Part shown: piece after piece, positions 61,070 through 64,000 of the stretch | Position numbering within the stretch: position 1 is the first letter of the stretch | How the letters are laid out: the number at the start of each line of letters is the position of its first letter | Source of the DNA: an uncultured Bacteroidales bacterium | GTDB taxonomy: Bacteria; Bacteroidota; Bacteroidia; Bacteroidales; Paludibacteraceae | Length of the DNA stretch: 64,000 nt | Direction of reading: 5' to 3' | Assembly (NCBI GenBank): GCA_900316845.1 | Contig: ONEG01000004.1 | Coordinates: 124,001-188,000, forward strand | Made by a program: the position numbers and the translations under genes | Notes under the pieces: generated by a model | What the model was told of the DNA's origin: nothing | Database searches by the model: none | What the model saw: only the letters and a program-made list of their open reading frames with translations

Positions 61070-62014
61070 ATGAAAAAAATTCTTTTTGCAAGCGTGATTG
61101 CTTTCATGGCAATCTTTGCAACGTCCTGCAAGGACAAGAATGCAGGTGATGCTCCAAAGGCTCGTTTCACCTATGCTGTAGAGGGCTTAACTGTAACTTT
61201 CACCAACCAATCAGTGGATGCAGAGGCTTATGCATGGGACTTTGGTGATGGCAGCGCTGTCTCAGCCGAGGAGAACCCTGTACACGAGTATGCTGCAGAG
61301 GGTTCTTACAAAGTAACCCTGACCGCAAAGAACAAAGCCGGAGAGAAAGCTATTTCTCAAACTGTAGTAGTAGAGAAACCGCTCTTCAATCTTAAGATTG
61401 ATGGTGACTTCGCAGATTGGAACAATCTTCCTGCTGAATTATTAGCAGAGGCATCCGTTGATGATTGGGCTTATTTAGAGAATCTTTACAAGATTCGTTT
61501 CATCTCCGATCCTAAGAAAGTGTACTTCTACATGGAGTTTAACGGTGAGGCTGAGGAAGGTGTTGATATTGTAGGCCAGATTGACATGATGATTGATATT
61601 GACGGCGACGCAGCAGTAGGTATGGACACTTGGCTTTGGAGCCCGTCAGGCGTTGATCTTCTGATTGAGGGTAACCCGTATCCGGTTGATGATCCGGAAT
61701 GGCCGAGTGCAGGTTATCAGGATGCAGGCGTATTCCAATGGATAGGTAGCACTCCTGATGAATGGTTGTTTGATCCTCTGGATATCTCCGGTGCCATCGA
61801 AGCTTCCGGAGTTGTTGAGGTTAAAGCAGGTGTTAAGGCATTCGAAGGTTCTATCCTTCGTTCCGCTATTCCTGGTCTGAAAGCGTTCAATGTGGGAGTG
61901 TTCACTTCTGCTGCTGATTGGAGTGGCGAGACGGGTAGTCTGCCTCAGATTAACATCAGCCCGGACGATGGCTCTAATAATCCGCAACCGATGTTGCAAG
62001 TTAAACTGAACTAA
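61070..62014 (+). CDS. PKD-domain surface lipoprotein (SusE-position)
   Basis: 314 residues. Lipoprotein signal (FATSCKD). One PKD domain at about 30-105 (VTFTNQSVDAEAYAWDFGDG), then a CBM9-like region (about 108-300, LKIDGDFADWNNLP, VYFYMEFNG). Its position right after susD is where surface glycan-binding proteins sit, so glycan binding is the likely role. No enzyme motif. Confidence 0.85.
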   Translation: MKKILFASVIAFMAIFATSCKDKNAGDAPKARFTYAVEGLTVTFTNQSVDAEAYAWDFGDGSAVSAEENPVHEYAAEGSYKVTLTAKNKAGEKAISQTVVVEKPLFNLKIDGDFADWNNLPAELLAEASVDDWAYLENLYKIRFISDPKKVYFYMEFNGEAEEGVDIVGQIDMMIDIDGDAAVGMDTWLWSPSGVDLLIEGNPYPVDDPEWPSAGYQDAGVFQWIGSTPDEWLFDPLDISGAIEASGVVEVKAGVKAFEGSILRSAIPGLKAFNVGVFTSAADWSGETGSLPQINISPDDGSNNPQPMLQVKLN

Positions 62015-62036
62015 TCATCTTATTTGTCGTAGGCGA

Positions 62037-62070
62037 CTGCCCTTCGGGGCAGCCGCTTGCGGCTGTTTTT
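62037..62070 (+). terminator. Overlapping twin hairpins with T-run
   Basis: CTGCCC-TTCG-GGGCAG (62037-62052) and CAGCCGC-TT-GCGGCTG (62050-62065) followed by TTTTT. They share three bases, so only one can form fully; the second is a typical terminator. Confidence 0.65.
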
Positions 62071-62085
62071 AAATAATGCCTTCTT

Positions 62086-63501
62086 ATGAAGAATACGTTC
62101 TGCTATATTGTTTTGTTAGCCGCGGTTCTTTTTACTGCGTGTGAGTCACCTGAACCACAACCACAACCTCAGCCTCAACCTCAACCTCAACCGATTGGCG
62201 ATGATATGCTCCATCGCTCATTATCTGTTTCTGATGAGTTGTTCAACAATCCCGAACGTGGGTTCCATAAAGCATTTGAATGCCATAGTAATAGTATTAC
62301 GCCTTTGACGGAAGGAACAGTGAAGGCATTTTATAATGCCGGATATACACTCATCCATATTGACTTCTACATGGAAGATTATCGAGATAAACTCATCGAC
62401 GAGTCTTATTTGGACGCAGTCCGCAAAAGCATGCAAGCGTTACGTAATGGCGGCTGTAAATGTGTGCTTCGTTTTGCCTATACTAATAACGAGAATCAGA
62501 GCCCGCGAGAGGCGCCTGAGGATTTCGTTCTCCAACATATTGCACAAATCAAACCCATCCTGCAAGAATATGCCGATGTCATCTTTGTGATGGAAGCCGG
62601 CTTTGTCGGTGTTTGGGGAGAATGGTACTATACCAGCGATAAATATACCGGATTCAAGCAGAATCCTATCACTGATGAAGATTATGATAGCCGTCGCCAT
62701 GTGCTCAATGCCTTATTGGATGCCCTGCCTCAAGAGCGAATGGTCTGTGTCCGGACGCCGTTGTTCAAACTGAAATGCTTGAGAATTTCGGCATCTGATA
62801 CAATCACACGTGCGGAAGCCTACAACGGAACCCCAAAATCCCGCGTGGCAGCCCACGATGATGCTATCATGGCAAATAGCTCTGACTTAGGTACTTTTAA
62901 TTCTGTAACACGCCCCTACTGGGAAGCGGATACGAAATACACTATCTATGGTGGCGAATCATGCCCTCCCGGATCGGAAGCATCATGTGAAAAGACATTG
63001 GACCAATTTCTAAAGATGCATATCGGATATATCAATAATGACTATTATCGGCCTACCATCTCGAAATGGTTGTCTGGAGGTTGTCTGGATCAGATTAAGC
63101 ATGAGATAGGTTATCGCTTTGAGGGAAGAGAAGTAGCCACAACGAAGAATCCGAAATCGGGAGAAGAATTGAAAGTCAAATTGTCGCTGGTTAACGTGGG
63201 CTTTTCCTCTCCGAAAAACCCGAGAGATATAGAGATGATTCTTGTCAATACGGCGAATGAGAAAGACCGCTACGTCGTTGTTCCTGATAACGATCCACGC
63301 TTCTGGTTTACGGACGAGATGCAATTCGTGGAGGCTGATTTCAGTCCGAAGCAGGCAGGTACATATAAACTCTATCTTAACCTGCCAGACCCGAAACCCA
63401 ATCTGCGCAATAACCCGCGTTTCTCCATCCGTCTTGCGAACGAGAACTGTTGGGATGAGACAACCGGATATAACTACCTGACAACCATAACTGTAGAATA
63501 A
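62086..63501 (+). CDS. DUF4874/DUF4832 lipoprotein (TIM-barrel-like)
   Basis: 471 residues. Lipoprotein signal (LFTACES) and a Pro-Gln repeat linker encoded by 6-bp repeats (62155-62191). Then the DUF4874 signature NPERGFHK with a barrel (LIHIDFYMEDYRD, CVLRFAYTNN, VFVMEAGFVGVWGEWYYT) and the DUF4832 beta-sandwich. Resembles retaining glycosidase barrels (Glu in VMEAG and GEWY), but activity is unproven. Probably a glycan hydrolase or binder of this locus. Confidence 0.85.
   Translation: MKNTFCYIVLLAAVLFTACESPEPQPQPQPQPQPQPIGDDMLHRSLSVSDELFNNPERGFHKAFECHSNSITPLTEGTVKAFYNAGYTLIHIDFYMEDYRDKLIDESYLDAVRKSMQALRNGGCKCVLRFAYTNNENQSPREAPEDFVLQHIAQIKPILQEYADVIFVMEAGFVGVWGEWYYTSDKYTGFKQNPITDEDYDSRRHVLNALLDALPQERMVCVRTPLFKLKCLRISASDTITRAEAYNGTPKSRVAAHDDAIMANSSDLGTFNSVTRPYWEADTKYTIYGGESCPPGSEASCEKTLDQFLKMHIGYINNDYYRPTISKWLSGGCLDQIKHEIGYRFEGREVATTKNPKSGEELKVKLSLVNVGFSSPKNPRDIEMILVNTANEKDRYVVVPDNDPRFWFTDEMQFVEADFSPKQAGTYKLYLNLPDPKPNLRNNPRFSIRLANENCWDETTGYNYLTTITVE
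62155..62191 (+). repeat. 6-bp coding repeat (Pro-Gln linker)
   Basis: CCACAA and CCTCAA units encode a run of Pro-Gln pairs after the lipid anchor, acting as a stiff spacer from the membrane. Confidence 0.8.
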
Positions 63502-63502
63502 T

Positions 63503-64000
63503 ATGAAAGATAAACTCTGGCTTCTTTTTATCCTCATTACCGTTGTTACGTGGGGTGTATGGGGTGCTTTCTCCGGGTATCAGATCCAAAACGGAATCCC
63601 GGATACCGTAGTGTATATCCTTTGGGCATTGTCCATGGTGCCGTGCGCCATCGTGGCGCTTTGTATCAACAAGGGCAAGTTCCTGCACGACGCCAAATCG
63701 GCATTGTTGGGCTGTACGGTCGGTCTGTTAGGCGCCGGCGGACAGTTGGTGCTCTTCAAGGCGCTGACCCTTGGTCCGAGTTATATCATCTATCCCTTCA
63801 TCTCGATGTCGCCGGTGATCGTCATTACGCTGGCTGCTATCTTCCTCAAGGAGAAAGCGACCCGCTGGCAGGTGGCAGGTATCGTGGTTGCACTGATAGC
63901 TATCCTGCTGCTCTCTCTTGAGACAGGGCAGGAGGGAAGCCCCGTTAGCGGATGGTTGTGGATCCTTCTGGCGATTCTTGTGCTCTTTGCGTGGGGTATC
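63503..64000 (+). CDS. EamA/DMT-family transporter (3' truncated by window)
   Basis: 166 codons are visible from the ATG at 63503, 1 bp after the previous stop. Five or more membrane helices (LWLLFILITVVTWGVWGAFS, VVYILWALSMVPCAIVAL, GLLGAGGQLVLFKAL, PFISMSPVIVITLAAIFLKEK). EamA-type transporters move metabolites or sugars across the inner membrane; at the end of this locus it may take the released sugar into the cytoplasm. Substrate unknown. Confidence 0.85.
   Translation, partial: MKDKLWLLFILITVVTWGVWGAFSGYQIQNGIPDTVVYILWALSMVPCAIVALCINKGKFLHDAKSALLGCTVGLLGAGGQLVLFKALTLGPSYIIYPFISMSPVIVITLAAIFLKEKATRWQVAGIVVALIAILLLSLETGQEGSPVSGWLWILLAILVLFAWGI

Overview
The window is a piece of a Bacteroidales chromosome, probably from a gut-type glycan degrader. 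Evidence for this: a SusC/SusD pair; a hybrid two-component system fusing sensor, response regulator and AraC output; many lipoproteins and secreted proteins; Bacteroidota-only families (DUF4827, DUF4290, DUF3467, PCMD, four-helix-bundle suffix protein); and promoters of the Bacteroidota type (TTTG or CTTG, about 20 bp, then TAnnTTTG). The family within the order cannot be fixed from sequence alone. I saw no tRNA, rRNA or CRISPR array.

Layout. 1-3655: C-terminal half of an M16 protease, surE, a small membrane protein and convergent lpxB. 3706-10632 (minus): rfbA, a hybrid two-component regulator, an FKBP-like lipoprotein, a DUF4827 lipoprotein and a phosphoglucosamine mutase, tightly packed. 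10728-13489 (minus): menA, a zinc-less sirtuin, a DUF486 membrane protein and a ttcA-like gene. 13600-18607 (plus): a secreted endonuclease/phosphatase-fold protein, DUF4290, prs, an M28 peptidase lipoprotein, sufC and a short sufD. 19690-28425: polyprenyl synthase (minus), then a hexuronate catabolic set (uxaC, kdgK, kdgA, exuT-like) split by about 3.8 kb of accessory DNA carrying a REP-associated transposase with its own palindromes. 28442-36346: secreted proteins, PspC, aroC, a glycosyltransferase, a nucleoside phosphorylase, a sugar kinase and a CBM9-like protein. 36572-39630 (minus): a 43-aa small protein and a large beta-helix secreted protein. 40093-52111 (plus): an agaS/gatZ/esterase/pfkB galactosamine-tagatose operon, then three large secreted proteins. 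52258-64000: a DeoR-type repressor and a polysaccharide utilization locus (amidohydrolase, GH36-like alpha-galactosidase, SusC, SusD, PKD lipoprotein, DUF4874/DUF4832 lipoprotein, EamA transporter running off the end).

How it fits together. The SusCD locus and the agaS operon look like one strategy: release galactose or galactosamine from a glycan outside the cell, import it, and pass galactosamine through tagatose phosphate. The DeoR/AgaR-like gene lies between them, and a near-identical 18-bp TTTCGAAA-type site occurs upstream of both the regulator and agaS. The uronate genes are a second carbon-source module.

Most unusual observations. (1) Short degenerate tandem arrays (periods 7, 8, 11 and 15 bp, usually four or five units) fill many operon spacers and are also carried in frame inside sufD, aroC (twice) and a glycosyltransferase. 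(2) A structured repeat with compensatory stem changes is inserted in frame in the M28 peptidase and recurs after sufD. (3) Five secreted proteins share a short C-terminal tail that is not the classical T9SS domain. (4) A REP-type transposase has a Rossmann-like C-terminal extension and sits among four REP-like palindromes.
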